Source of the DNA: Treponema sp.
GTDB taxonomy: Bacteria; Spirochaetota; Spirochaetia; Treponematales; Breznakiellaceae
Direction: 5' to 3'
DNA length: 21,789 bases
Assembly (NCBI GenBank): GCA_031264395.1
Contig: JAISEB010000174.1
Location: forward strand, 1-21,789
The notes under the pieces were generated by a model that worked only from the letters and a program-made list of their open reading frames with translations, had not been told where the DNA came from and ran no database searches. A program made the translations under genes and the position numbers. Of the stretch, positions 1 through 7,690 are shown piece by piece (the stretch's first letter is position 1; the number at the start of each line of letters is the position of its first letter).

Positions 1-364
1 AATCGGCGTTCTCGTTTTTAAGCGCCTGGATAAGGGAAGCGATTTCCGTCTCTGTGCCGTAGCGTATGGTCGCGTAACGGGAAGCCTCCACGGTATTTTC
101 CGCGAATTTTCCGCCCTCAGGCGATGCGGGAGAAGCCCCGCCGTCGGGGGCCCCCGGAACGGCCGGGCCTTCCGCCGCCGGAAGGGTTTCGGCCGCCTCC
201 GCGCCTTCCGCGGTGTCCGCCCCTTCAAGCGCGTGAATTCCCAGCGCCGTAATAAAAATCATACATACCGGGAAAAATTCTCCCGGGAACAGGGACGGGA
301 TCTTTAATCCCCTTCCGTTTCCGGGCAGGGTTTCGTGTTTTTTCGCTTTATCCGCTTTCATCAT
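1..364 (-). CDS. N-terminal part of an exported protein, possibly HEAT-repeat (partial)
   Basis: This open frame has 121 codons without a stop and runs off the left edge, so only the N-terminus is visible. An ATG-ATG pair marks the start. The 364 start has a GGAG Shine-Dalgarno 8 nt upstream, and it lies 21 nt after the tgt stop, so it is probably the next gene of the operon. Residues about 1-28 are basic and polar. A hydrophobic stretch follows at about 30-46 (FFPVCMIFITALGIHA), which looks like a late signal peptide or membrane anchor. An Ala/Pro/Gly/Glu-rich low-complexity linker occupies about 47-90. The last visible part, after about residue 95 (RYGTETEIASLIQALKNE), is amphipathic and resembles the first helix of a HEAT-type repeat. 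That last point is a guess from one helix. The function is unknown. Confidence 0.6.
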   Translation of the reverse strand, partial: MMKADKAKKHETLPGNGRGLKIPSLFPGEFFPVCMIFITALGIHALEGADTAEGAEAAETLPAAEGPAVPGAPDGGASPASPEGGKFAENTVEASRYATIRYGTETEIASLIQALKNENAD

Positions 365-385
365 TTCGCAAACTCCGTTAGCGCT

Positions 386-1516
386 TCACTTTTCCCGTTT
401 CTCGAAACGGGAAAGAAAATCCTTCTTGAAAGAAGTGAACCGGTTCTCTTCTATGGCCTTTCCGGCGTTCCGCACCAGATCATGCAGGAAATACAGATTG
501 TGATAACTTGCCAGCATGGAGCAGAGAATCTCCCCCGATTTGAAGAGATGCCGGAGATAGGCGCGGCTGTATTCCCGGCATACTTTGCACCCGCACTCTT
601 CATCTATCGGCCTGAAATCAAGCCTGAATTCGGCTTTTTTTAGGGCAAAAGAACCGTCCCGTGAAAAAACAAGGCCGTTCCTGCCCGTCCGGGTCGGCAG
701 GACACAGTCAAACATGTCTATTCCCTGTTCCACGGCTTCCAGTATATAGCGGGGGGTTCCTATGCCCATTACATAACGGGGCTTGCCGCCGGGAAGAAGG
801 GAGGCGGCATAAGAGAGATATTCGGCAAAGATCTCTTCCGGCTCGCCCACCGAAAGCCCCCCTATGGCGATGCCCGGCGTATCCGCCTGTGAGGCAATGA
901 CCGCGCTCCGTTCCCGGAGATCCCTGAAAAAACCACCCTGCACTATGGCAAAAAGGCTGCCCCCGAGGCCTTCCCGCCTTTTTTCTTCCCAGGTTTTTTT
1001 CGCGCGCAAAAGCCAGGCGGAACTTGCGGCAAGGGCCTCTTCCGTTTCTTTCCGCGAAGCGCCCCAGCCCGAGCATACGTCAAGCTGCATCTGTATATCG
1101 CTTCCAAGGATCGTCTGTATGTCCACCGCCTTTTCGGGATCAATAAAATGCCAGGAACCGTCAATATGGGACTGAAAGCGCACCCCTTCCTCCCGTATTT
1201 TCCTGAGGCGGGCAAGGGAAAAGATCTGAAACCCCCCCGAATCGGTCAATATGTTTCCCGGCCAGCCCATGAAACGGTGAAGCCCCCCCGCGGCGCCTAT
1301 GACATCCGTTCCGGGACGCAGGTACAGATGATAGGTATTGGAAAGGATGATGTTAAACCCGATTTCCTCAAGATCACCGCGGGTAAGGGCCTTGACGGTC
1401 CCGCAGGTTCCCACAGGCATGAAGACAGGAGTAGAGACTGTCCCGTGGGGAAGGAACAGTGTCCCCGTCCGCGCCCGCGATGAAGAGTCCCTGTGTTTTT
1501 CGGAAAAAATGTTCAT
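386..1516 (-). CDS. tgt: tRNA-guanine transglycosylase (queuosine pathway)
   Basis: Tgt exchanges guanine-34 of GUN-anticodon tRNAs for preQ1, a step toward queuosine. At 376 residues it is a normal length for the bacterial enzyme. Residues 92-95 are DSGG, with the general-acid Asp92, and the catalytic nucleophile is Asp270 in DMFDCVLPTRTGRN. VQGG (192-195) and AIGGLSVGEP (217-226) form the base pocket. The zinc site is Cys308, Cys310, Cys313 and His339. The start ATG overlaps the lptG stop as ATGA, and no strong Shine-Dalgarno precedes it, which suggests translational coupling. One difference from E. coli Tgt, as I remember it, is that the usual D-E-C-T-P segment reads D-V-C-S-G (146-150). 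No other queuosine genes are in view. Confidence 0.97.
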   Translation of the reverse strand: MNIFSEKHRDSSSRARTGTLFLPHGTVSTPVFMPVGTCGTVKALTRGDLEEIGFNIILSNTYHLYLRPGTDVIGAAGGLHRFMGWPGNILTDSGGFQIFSLARLRKIREEGVRFQSHIDGSWHFIDPEKAVDIQTILGSDIQMQLDVCSGWGASRKETEEALAASSAWLLRAKKTWEEKRREGLGGSLFAIVQGGFFRDLRERSAVIASQADTPGIAIGGLSVGEPEEIFAEYLSYAASLLPGGKPRYVMGIGTPRYILEAVEQGIDMFDCVLPTRTGRNGLVFSRDGSFALKKAEFRLDFRPIDEECGCKVCREYSRAYLRHLFKSGEILCSMLASYHNLYFLHDLVRNAGKAIEENRFTSFKKDFLSRFEKREK

Positions 1517-2577
1517 GTTTTCGCGCTTTTAAGGAGGAGGAACCCTATGAATACAAAGAACAAAACGGGAAACCACGCCCCCGCGAAGGGCGGAATATAG
1601 CCGAGTTTTGCCATCATCATGCTGATCATCTCCATGACATAGTAAACAACCGCCGACACAAGGCTTGCCAGAAGGCTCATGAGCAGAATGTTCTTTCTGA
1701 AACGGCCCCCCATGGAAATGGAAAGGATCATCACCACAAGGGAAACGGCGGGAAAGGAAAAACGGTGGTAATAATCCGCCAGCGCCTCGGTAAAAGGAAG
1801 CCCCGCCCTCTGCAGATCCTTTATAAGAAGCCCCGCGTCCCGCACGGGAAGCTCTTCGGCCTCCACCGCGTTCCGCCTGAACGCGCCGGGGTCCTCCCTG
1901 TACCTGTCAGTGCCCGAAAGGGTCCGTATAACGAGCATTTCCCCTTCGTATTCGTAGATCACGGCGCTTGCAAGATTCCAGTATTCGCCGTTCCAGGAAG
2001 CCCGGGGGGAACGGATCTGGGAAACGAAGCGCCCGCCTTCGTCAAGTTCCACAATGCTGAGCCCGTTAAGCGTATCTTCGACAAAATCGTAAAAATCAAC
2101 CGAGTAAATGAGCCTTCCGCCGTCCGCCTTGATGACGATGTCGGAATTGTTTTCCGTCCGCTGCTGGTGAAGCAGTTCGCGGGAAAGCCCGTTCTTCATC
2201 CTGAGGGTGGGAATCACCACCAGATCGTCGAAAAAAAAGGAAAAACCGGAAGCGGCAAGTCCTATGGCAAGGAGCGGAACGCTGAAACGCCCAAACGGGA
2301 TTCCCGAGGAAAAAATCGATGTCAGTTCATTCCTGCCGTACAGCTCCCCCAGGGTATAGGCGGCGGCGAAAAGCAGGGAAATGGGCAGGGCATAGGAAAG
2401 GCTCTTGGGAAGGTAGTACAGGCTTACCCTGAAAATATCGGCCGCCGCCACTTCGTATTGCAGGTAGCGCCAGAGATTCGCGAAAAGTTCTATGAGGCCC
2501 AGGAGCATAACGAACATCGCCGCGGCAATGAAGAAGATGGGGGAAAACTGCCGTACAAGATAACGGTCAAGTATCAT
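1513..2577 (-). CDS. lptG: LptF/LptG-family lipopolysaccharide export permease (second copy, LptG-like)
   Basis: This is a YjgP/YjgQ-family permease of 354 residues. In LPS-bearing bacteria, LptF and LptG form the membrane channel that works with the LptB ATPase to extract lipid from the inner membrane. I chose MILDRYLVRQF at 2577 because it gives the family's N-terminus and an ATGA overlap with the preceding permease stop; a longer frame to 2640 would add 21 residues that look like readthrough of the upstream gene. Membrane segments lie at about 14-33, 59-78 and 98-117, with three more near the C-terminus. Between them sits a soluble region of about 150 residues that should be the periplasmic beta-jellyroll. 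The F versus G assignment rests on gene order and is uncertain. No lptB, lptA or lptC is in the window. Confidence 0.88.
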   Translation of the reverse strand: MILDRYLVRQFSPIFFIAAAMFVMLLGLIELFANLWRYLQYEVAAADIFRVSLYYLPKSLSYALPISLLFAAAYTLGELYGRNELTSIFSSGIPFGRFSVPLLAIGLAASGFSFFFDDLVVIPTLRMKNGLSRELLHQQRTENNSDIVIKADGGRLIYSVDFYDFVEDTLNGLSIVELDEGGRFVSQIRSPRASWNGEYWNLASAVIYEYEGEMLVIRTLSGTDRYREDPGAFRRNAVEAEELPVRDAGLLIKDLQRAGLPFTEALADYYHRFSFPAVSLVVMILSISMGGRFRKNILLMSLLASLVSAVVYYVMEMISMMMAKLGYIPPFAGAWFPVLFFVFIGFLLLKSAKT

Positions 2578-3857
2578 TTTCTTACCCGCAGGATACACAT
2601 GACAAGCCCGGCGGAAACGGCCAGTATGTTGGGCAGCCACATGGTCCAGAACGGCGAATACCCCAGCCTGAGCCCCATGGTCTGCCCGCTCAGAAGCAGA
2701 ATCCAGTACACGACCGAAATGATAAGGCCGAAAATAAACCCCACCGTCTGCCCGCTTTTTTTCGCCAGAAAACCCAGGGAAACGGAAAGGAACACAAAAG
2801 AAATGGCCCCAAAGGGAATGGAAAATTTTTTGTAGTATTCAAGCCGGTAGACAAGGAGGCCTCGGTCGTCCCGCACCATTCTCGCCGATTCCAGTTCGCG
2901 GAACAGGGAAAGGGCAAGATTTTCCCGCCTGTTCCAGGCGGCATTCCCCGGCCCCCCGCGAAGGCTTTCCTCAAGCGCCAGCGCCGCCGAAGTAATCCTT
3001 ATGTTCCTTTCGTTGAGCCTTTCCTTCAAGGTCTCTTCCTTTGCGCGTATTTCCCGCCGCACGTCGGTAGAGCTCATTTCCCGGGGGCCGATAACGGAAA
3101 CAGCCTCTATAAGATCCTCCTGCGGAACCCAGTAGCGGAGAAAACCGCTTGACGCGTAATCATAATCACGGCGGGATACCTCTTTGGAAGACTGAACAAA
3201 GGCGTCCTCAAGTTCCAGGCTGAGCCCTTCCTTTCCCCCGTCCTTGAGTTCCGCCTCGGCGGCAAGGATCACCCGCCGTTCGCCGTCGCTTGTCCTGTCA
3301 AGGATAAGCACATTCCCCACCCTGGCGCCCGACACGTCCCCGGTGACAATCACCGTGTCCTTGAAACGCTTTACCGAATTGGCCTCCAGTTCCAGCGCCG
3401 GCGTGGAAATAAGGATGCGCCGGTACAGCCGGGTAAACTGAACGGTTCCTGCGGGAAGCAGCACGTCGTTGGCGACAAAGGAGATAAGGGAGATGACAAA
3501 ACCCACCGCGACGGCGGGCAGGAAGATGTTCCTGTAGGAAAGGCCCGAAGAAAGCATTACCAGCACCTCGTTGTCGCTGGTGAGCCGTCCTACCGTCATA
3601 AGGGTTCCCACAAGGGACGCGAAGGGGGCGGCCATGGCGATAATCGAGGGAAGGGCGTAAAGGACAAGCAGGGCCACCTGTCCCAGAGGCACGCGCTTGG
3701 TGAGGATCTCCTGGGCCATAAGGAGCAGCTGGTTTACAAAAAAGATGAAAAAGAAAAAGAGAAAGGACACGAAAAAAGAAAACATGGTCTCCGACAGTAT
3801 GTACCTGAAAATAATGGGGGAAAGGGAACGTGCGGGCGGGGCCGCGCTCTTTTCCAT
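2574..3857 (-). CDS. lptF: LptF/LptG-family lipopolysaccharide export permease (first copy, LptF-like)
   Basis: This 427-residue permease is the partner of the following gene and has the same architecture. Three membrane segments lie at the N-terminus (about 25-47, 60-88, 110-135) and three at the C-terminus (about 345-365, 371-391, 405-423). The soluble middle region is long and carries several charged helical stretches. TM1 is very Phe-rich. The start MEKSAAPPARSL at 3857 is preferred: it lies 16 nt after the dut stop with an AGGGGGA Shine-Dalgarno about 11 nt upstream. A longer frame to 3980 would run back through dut. The stop overlaps the next ATG by 4 nt, so the two permeases should be made together, as expected for a 1:1 complex. 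Whether this organism makes true LPS cannot be told from the window. Confidence 0.88.
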   Translation of the reverse strand: MEKSAAPPARSLSPIIFRYILSETMFSFFVSFLFFFFIFFVNQLLLMAQEILTKRVPLGQVALLVLYALPSIIAMAAPFASLVGTLMTVGRLTSDNEVLVMLSSGLSYRNIFLPAVAVGFVISLISFVANDVLLPAGTVQFTRLYRRILISTPALELEANSVKRFKDTVIVTGDVSGARVGNVLILDRTSDGERRVILAAEAELKDGGKEGLSLELEDAFVQSSKEVSRRDYDYASSGFLRYWVPQEDLIEAVSVIGPREMSSTDVRREIRAKEETLKERLNERNIRITSAALALEESLRGGPGNAAWNRRENLALSLFRELESARMVRDDRGLLVYRLEYYKKFSIPFGAISFVFLSVSLGFLAKKSGQTVGFIFGLIISVVYWILLLSGQTMGLRLGYSPFWTMWLPNILAVSAGLVMCILRVRK

Positions 3858-3873
3858 ACCGCGACGCTTCCCC

Positions 3874-4314
3874 CTACATTCCCGTTGAACCGAAGCCAAG
3901 GGCGCCCCGCTCCGTTTCTTCAAGGCTTTCCGCTTCGGCAACGCAAACGCGGCACACCGGAGAAACCACCATCTGGGCAATGCGGTCCCCGTTTTTTACC
4001 GTAAAAGGCTCGTTTCCAAGGTTCACAAGAAGAATTTCCAGCTCTCCCCGGTAATCGGCGTCTATGGTTCCCGGCGCGTTAAGCACCGTTACCCCGTGCC
4101 TCAGCGCCAGCCCCGATCGCGGGCGTATCTGCGCCTCAAAGCCCCGGGGAAGCTCCGGAAAAAGACCCGTGGGGATCTTCACCCTTCCCAAGGGAGGAAT
4201 AACCTCCTCTTCCCCTATGCGGGCCCTCAGATCCATTCCCGCCGCTTCCCCGCTTTCATAACGGGGAAGGGACACGCCGGGATCTTTTCGCATGAATTTT
4301 ACCACAGTCTCCAC
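3874..4314 (-). CDS. dut: dUTP diphosphatase (dUTPase)
   Basis: Dut hydrolyses dUTP to dUMP and pyrophosphate, keeping uracil out of DNA and feeding dTMP synthesis. The protein has 146 residues, typical of the trimeric family, and all five motifs are visible: motif 1 AGMDLRARI (25-33), motif 2 RPRSGLA (64-70), motif 3 GTIDADYRGE (82-91, catalytic Asp85), motif 4 GDRIAQMVV (109-117) and motif 5 RGALGFGSTG (136-145). Motif 5 has Ala-Leu where the usual text is RGxGGFGSTG. The start is GTG at 4314, with GGGGGA 4 nt upstream. The internal ATG at 4293 would remove the first beta strand (VVKF), so GTG is favoured. It lies 35 nt after pnp. Its placement between pnp and the permeases looks like operon packing rather than a shared pathway. 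Confidence 0.95.
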   Translation of the reverse strand: METVVKFMRKDPGVSLPRYESGEAAGMDLRARIGEEEVIPPLGRVKIPTGLFPELPRGFEAQIRPRSGLALRHGVTVLNAPGTIDADYRGELEILLVNLGNEPFTVKNGDRIAQMVVSPVCRVCVAEAESLEETERGALGFGSTGM

Positions 4315-4349
4315 AAGATCCCCCGGACGCCGCGGCTCAAAGACCCGTA

Positions 4350-4475
4350 TCAGCGGCGGCCGCGATCCCTGTCCCTGGGACGGTCCCTGCCGCCGCCGTT
4401 TCCCCGGCCTTGAGAGCCTCCGTACGAGCCCCCGTCGCCGTAAGACCGGCTTTCGGAAGCCCCGTCAGGATCGAT
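4350..4475 (-). other. Arg/Gly/Asp-rich tail region of PNPase
   Basis: This stretch encodes the last ~41 residues of PNPase, after the S1 domain. The composition is Gly, Ser and Tyr first (SYGDGGSYGGSQGRG), then RD and RG dipeptides to the end. It resembles the disordered RGG-type RNA-binding tails of other RNA proteins. Its reading frame is uninterrupted and continuous with the S1 domain. Confidence 0.8.
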
Positions 4476-6551
4476 GGCGTCTATGTAGGAAAGGTTGAGC
4501 CTTCCCATCTTGTCAATTTCAAGAAGCTTGACCTGAATCTCCTGCCCTTCCTTGACCACGTCGGTAACTGAGTTAATGCGCTGGCGTGAAAGTTTCGAGA
4601 TGTGGACAAGCCCTTCCTTGCCGGGAAGTATTTCCACAAAGGCGCCAAAGTCCATGATCCGCTTCACGACTCCGTCGTACACGCGGCCCACTTCGGGATC
4701 GGAAACGATCCCCATGACGGCGGCCTTTGCCTCCTCGGCGTTTTTGGCGGTCTTGCCGTAAATGGTAACCGTTCCGTCGTTTTCAGTATTGATGGTCACC
4801 GAATACTGTTCGCAGATTGCCTTGATGTTCTTTCCGCCGGGGCCTATAAGGGCGCCTATTTTGTCTATTTCTATGCGGAGGGTGATGATCTTTGGGGCGA
4901 ATTCGCTGATTTCACTGCTGGGCCTGTTTATCGTCCCGTTCATGATGGAAAGAATGTGAAGTCTGCCCCGCTTTGCCTGATCCATGGCGTCCCGCATGAT
5001 TTCGGGGCTCACGCCGGCGATCTTTATGTCCATCTGGAAACCGGTGATCCCGTCTTCCGTACCGGCTACCTTGAAATCCATGTCGCCCAGGTGATCTTCC
5101 TCACCCAGTATGTCCGAAAGGATAGCGTAACGGCCGCCGGAGCTTTCGGTGATGAGCCCCATGGCAATACCGGCGACCGGCTTCTTCATGGGCACCCCGG
5201 CGTGGAGCATGGAGAGGGTTCCCCCGCAGACCGACGCCATTGACGAGGAGCCGTTCGATTCCATGATCTCCGAGACCACCCGCACCGTATAGGGGAATTC
5301 CTCCTTGGAGGGAACCATGGCCTTCAGGGAACGGTGGGCAAGGTTTCCGTGCCCTATTTCCCGCCTCCCTGTCCCCATGCGCCCCACTTCCCCCACCGAA
5401 TAAGGGGGGAAATTGTAGTGAAGGATGAAATTTTCCCGCTTGTCGCCTTCTATGTCGTCGTAGATCTGTTCGTCAAAAACCGTCCCCAGCGTGGTAACCG
5501 CGAGCGCCTGTGTCTCGCCCCGGGTAAAAAGGGCCGAACCGTGGGTACGGGGAAGAAGGCCCACTTCGCAGGTGATGTTCCGTATGTCCTCCGTTCCGCG
5601 GCCGTCAACCCGCTTTCCCTTTTCAAGGATGGAGGAACGGAGAATTTCGTACTGCATGTCTTCGAAAAGGGCGCCGAAGAGTTTTTTCTGATTTTCATCC
5701 TCAAGCTGCCCGGCGTACCGGGAGGCGATGCCGGCCTTTACCTCGGCGATGCCGTCATGGCGTTCGTGTTTGGTAGGAAGAAAACAGGCCTTTTCAAGCA
5801 GGGGGAAGGCGGCCTCCCGTATGGCGGCGGCGTTTTCAAGACTGTGCGGCGGCTCGGTAAGGGGAAGTTTTTTCTTTCCCGCAAGCTCCCGGAGCTTGTC
5901 CTGAAGGCCGCACAGTTCCCGTATTATCGCGGCGGCCTTTTCCAGCGCCTCCAGCATGAGATCCTCGCCGGCTTCTTTGGCGCCGCCTTCCACCATGGTG
6001 ATCCCGTCTTTCGTGCCCGCGACCACAATTTCAAGGGACGAACGTTCTATTTCGTCATAGGAGGGATTGACGACAAGCTCGCCGTTCACCTGGCAGATAC
6101 GCACGGCGGCGACAGGCCCGTTAAAGGGAATGCCGGAAATGTGAACCGCCGCGGAAGACGCGATAATCGCCAGTATGTCGGGGGGATTGACCTGATCGGC
6201 CGACAGGGTGGTAGGCACCACCTGAATTTCCCGGCCGAAGCTCTTTTCGAAAAGGGGCCGCATGGGCCGGTCTATGAGCCGGGAAACAAGAATTTCCTTG
6301 TCCTTGGGCCGTCCTTCCCGTTTGATGAAGCCCCCGGGGATCTTTCCGGCGGCGTAGTATTTTTCATTGTAGTCGACAGTAAGGGGAACGTAATCAAGAC
6401 CTTCCACCGCGTCCTGCGACGAACATACCGTGGCGATGACCGCCGAACCCGAGTACCGGGCGAAAACCGCGCCCCCCGCCTGTTTTGCCATTCTGCCGGT
6501 TTCAAGGATCAATTCCTTTCCGGCTATTGTGTAACTAACCTGTTGAACCAT
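4350..6551 (-). CDS. pnp: Polyribonucleotide nucleotidyltransferase (PNPase)
   Basis: PNPase degrades RNA 3' to 5' by phosphorolysis and can add tails in reverse. This 733-residue protein has the full bacterial layout: a first RNase PH domain with the family block VDYNEKYYAAGKIPGGFIKR (about 59-78), an all-helical linker, a second RNase PH domain with the core beginning RVDGRGTEDIRNI, a KH domain with GPGG at about 570-573, and an S1 domain at about 620-692. Residues 693-733 form a Gly/Ser/Arg/Asp-rich tail ending in RD/RG repeats. A clear AAGGA Shine-Dalgarno precedes the ATG. The gene follows rpsO after 31 nt, the same pairing as in E. coli, where pnp is controlled by RNase III and its own product. 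I see no strong hairpin in the gap here. Confidence 0.98.
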   Translation of the reverse strand: MVQQVSYTIAGKELILETGRMAKQAGGAVFARYSGSAVIATVCSSQDAVEGLDYVPLTVDYNEKYYAAGKIPGGFIKREGRPKDKEILVSRLIDRPMRPLFEKSFGREIQVVPTTLSADQVNPPDILAIIASSAAVHISGIPFNGPVAAVRICQVNGELVVNPSYDEIERSSLEIVVAGTKDGITMVEGGAKEAGEDLMLEALEKAAAIIRELCGLQDKLRELAGKKKLPLTEPPHSLENAAAIREAAFPLLEKACFLPTKHERHDGIAEVKAGIASRYAGQLEDENQKKLFGALFEDMQYEILRSSILEKGKRVDGRGTEDIRNITCEVGLLPRTHGSALFTRGETQALAVTTLGTVFDEQIYDDIEGDKRENFILHYNFPPYSVGEVGRMGTGRREIGHGNLAHRSLKAMVPSKEEFPYTVRVVSEIMESNGSSSMASVCGGTLSMLHAGVPMKKPVAGIAMGLITESSGGRYAILSDILGEEDHLGDMDFKVAGTEDGITGFQMDIKIAGVSPEIMRDAMDQAKRGRLHILSIMNGTINRPSSEISEFAPKIITLRIEIDKIGALIGPGGKNIKAICEQYSVTINTENDGTVTIYGKTAKNAEEAKAAVMGIVSDPEVGRVYDGVVKRIMDFGAFVEILPGKEGLVHISKLSRQRINSVTDVVKEGQEIQVKLLEIDKMGRLNLSYIDAIDPDGASESRSYGDGGSYGGSQGRGNGGGRDRPRDRDRGRR

Positions 6552-6582
6552 TTTTTCCTTGTGATTAATTAGTGTTAGACCC

Positions 6583-6852
6583 TTACTTGCGGAGGCCTAA
6601 TTCCTGAATGATGGAACGGTATTTTTCAAGGTTGGCGCGCTGAATGTACTTCAGCATGCGCCGCCGCTTGCCGACCAGGATTAAAAGGCCCCGCTGGCTT
6701 GATTTATCCTTCTTGAACTGTTTGCAGTGCTCCGTAAGCTGATTGATACGCTTGGTGAGCAGGGCAATCTGGACCTCCGACGCGCCTGAGTCTTTTTCGT
6801 TTTTTCCGAATTTGAGTACCGTCGAAGTTACTTCTTCCTTGCTTAATGCCAT
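6583..6852 (-). CDS. rpsO: Small ribosomal subunit protein uS15
   Basis: This protein of 89 residues binds 16S rRNA in the central domain and helps form bridges to the large subunit. The match covers the full family length: a helical N-terminus (MALSKEEVTSTVLKFGKNE), then DSGASEVQIALLTKRINQLT, the HxKxFKKDKSSQRGLL loop that contacts the rRNA, and the final GKRRRMLKYIQ helix. The start at 6852 is chosen because it gives the canonical N-terminus; an upstream ATG would add 31 residues overlapping ribF. The Shine-Dalgarno AGGAG overlaps the ribF stop codon. S15 represses its own mRNA in several bacteria through a leader structure, but here the leader would lie inside ribF, and I cannot identify one. 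Confidence 0.98.
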   Translation of the reverse strand: MALSKEEVTSTVLKFGKNEKDSGASEVQIALLTKRINQLTEHCKQFKKDKSSQRGLLILVGKRRRMLKYIQRANLEKYRSIIQELGLRK

Positions 6853-6862
6853 ATAAATTACA

Positions 6863-6867
6863 CTCCT
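6863..6867 (-). promoter_or_regulatory. Ribosome binding site of rpsO, overlapping the ribF stop
   Basis: AGGAG lies 10 nt upstream of the rpsO ATG. Two of its bases are the last bases of the ribF TAG stop codon. Ribosomes terminating on ribF would sit on this site, so rpsO initiation is probably linked to ribF translation. Confidence 0.7.
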
Positions 6868-7690
6868 ATATAAACAGCAGCCTTTCAACAATTTCCCCGC
6901 GTTTTTCTTCCCGGGGAAGGGAAATAACGATCCTTCCGTTTTCAACGGAAACCGCCGCCTCCTCGCCCTTGCCGCCTTCCGCCGTAAAAACCAGCGCCCG
7001 CCGGGAACCCGGGGGAGGCGTTATTCCCCGGAAAGCGCGGAGGTCAACGATCCTCCGTCCGCCCTCGGCATGCGAGGGAAGGCCGGAAAGATCGAGCCCG
7101 AAGGGCCTTCCCAAAAGCAGCGCGGCGCTCTCAAGATCGCCTGAAGCCACGGCGTCCCTGATCCTGCTTGAACTTACCGGACGCCGGCCTTCCATTACGG
7201 GCTGGACAATTTCCGTTTTGACGCCCGCCTTTTCCGTCATGCTCCGCAGCGCGGCGGCGCCGGTATCCAGACGGTGGCCGCAGCGGAAATTCGCCCCCAC
7301 GGCCAAAAAAGCCAGATCGCGCCGGTTTTCAAGAAGACCGATAAAATCCCTTCCCTGCATTTTACTGAAATTTTCCGAAAAGTCAATGAGTACCGTCACG
7401 GATACGCCGCATTCCCCGAAAACGGAGAGCTTCTGCCGCAGACTGTACAGATCGCCCTTAAAGGAAGACGGGCTAAGGACGGATTTGGGATTTTCCCTGA
7501 ACGTGATGACGACAGGAATTCCAAGGACGCGGATCCGTTCGATAAGGGCCAGATGGCCCCGGTGCACCCCGTCAAAAACCCCGATGGCCGCCGCGAGCTT
7601 TCCGCCCGAATCCGGCCCGGAAGGCGGGTTCCGCGCGGAAAAAGGGGGGGCGTCCCTGCGTATAAAATCCTCCCATTCAACGATACACAT
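6866..7690 (-). CDS. ribF: FAD synthetase (RibF-type), riboflavin kinase domain apparently missing
   Basis: The N-terminal half is a clear RibF FMN-adenylyltransferase domain. It has GVFDGVHRGH (37-46, the HxGH nucleotidyltransferase motif), ITFRENPKSVL (62-72), the VGANFRCGHRLDTG block (131-144) and the VSSSRIRDAV-SGDLESA segment (172-189). Bifunctional RibF proteins then carry a flavokinase domain of about 120 residues with a GFPTAN motif. Here only about 79 residues remain after LGRPF, with no such motif, and the frame stops just before rpsO. The length is 274 residues against roughly 305-315 for bifunctional enzymes. The start at 7690 has GGAAG 7 nt upstream and overlaps truB by 14 nt; longer starts run deep into truB. 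I infer FMN to FAD activity, but riboflavin phosphorylation is doubtful. Confidence 0.88.
   Translation of the reverse strand: MCIVEWEDFIRRDAPPFSARNPPSGPDSGGKLAAAIGVFDGVHRGHLALIERIRVLGIPVVITFRENPKSVLSPSSFKGDLYSLRQKLSVFGECGVSVTVLIDFSENFSKMQGRDFIGLLENRRDLAFLAVGANFRCGHRLDTGAAALRSMTEKAGVKTEIVQPVMEGRRPVSSSRIRDAVASGDLESAALLLGRPFGLDLSGLPSHAEGGRRIVDLRAFRGITPPPGSRRALVFTAEGGKGEEAAVSVENGRIVISLPREEKRGEIVERLLFI

Noticed and set aside
1459..2835. Long plus-strand open frame of 458 codons opposite lptG and lptF
   Set aside because: It is antisense to two clear membrane-protein genes, is rich in His/Lys/Pro/Gly, has no family motif and no ribosome binding site. GC-rich coding DNA often leaves such frames open.
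4315..4349. Possible terminator between pnp and dut
   Set aside because: The GC-rich stretch gives only a weak stem and has no T run after it, so co-transcription is more likely.
5334..6572. Plus-strand open frame of 412 codons opposite pnp
   Set aside because: It mirrors PNPase codons, shows no domain and has no promoter or ribosome binding site of its own.
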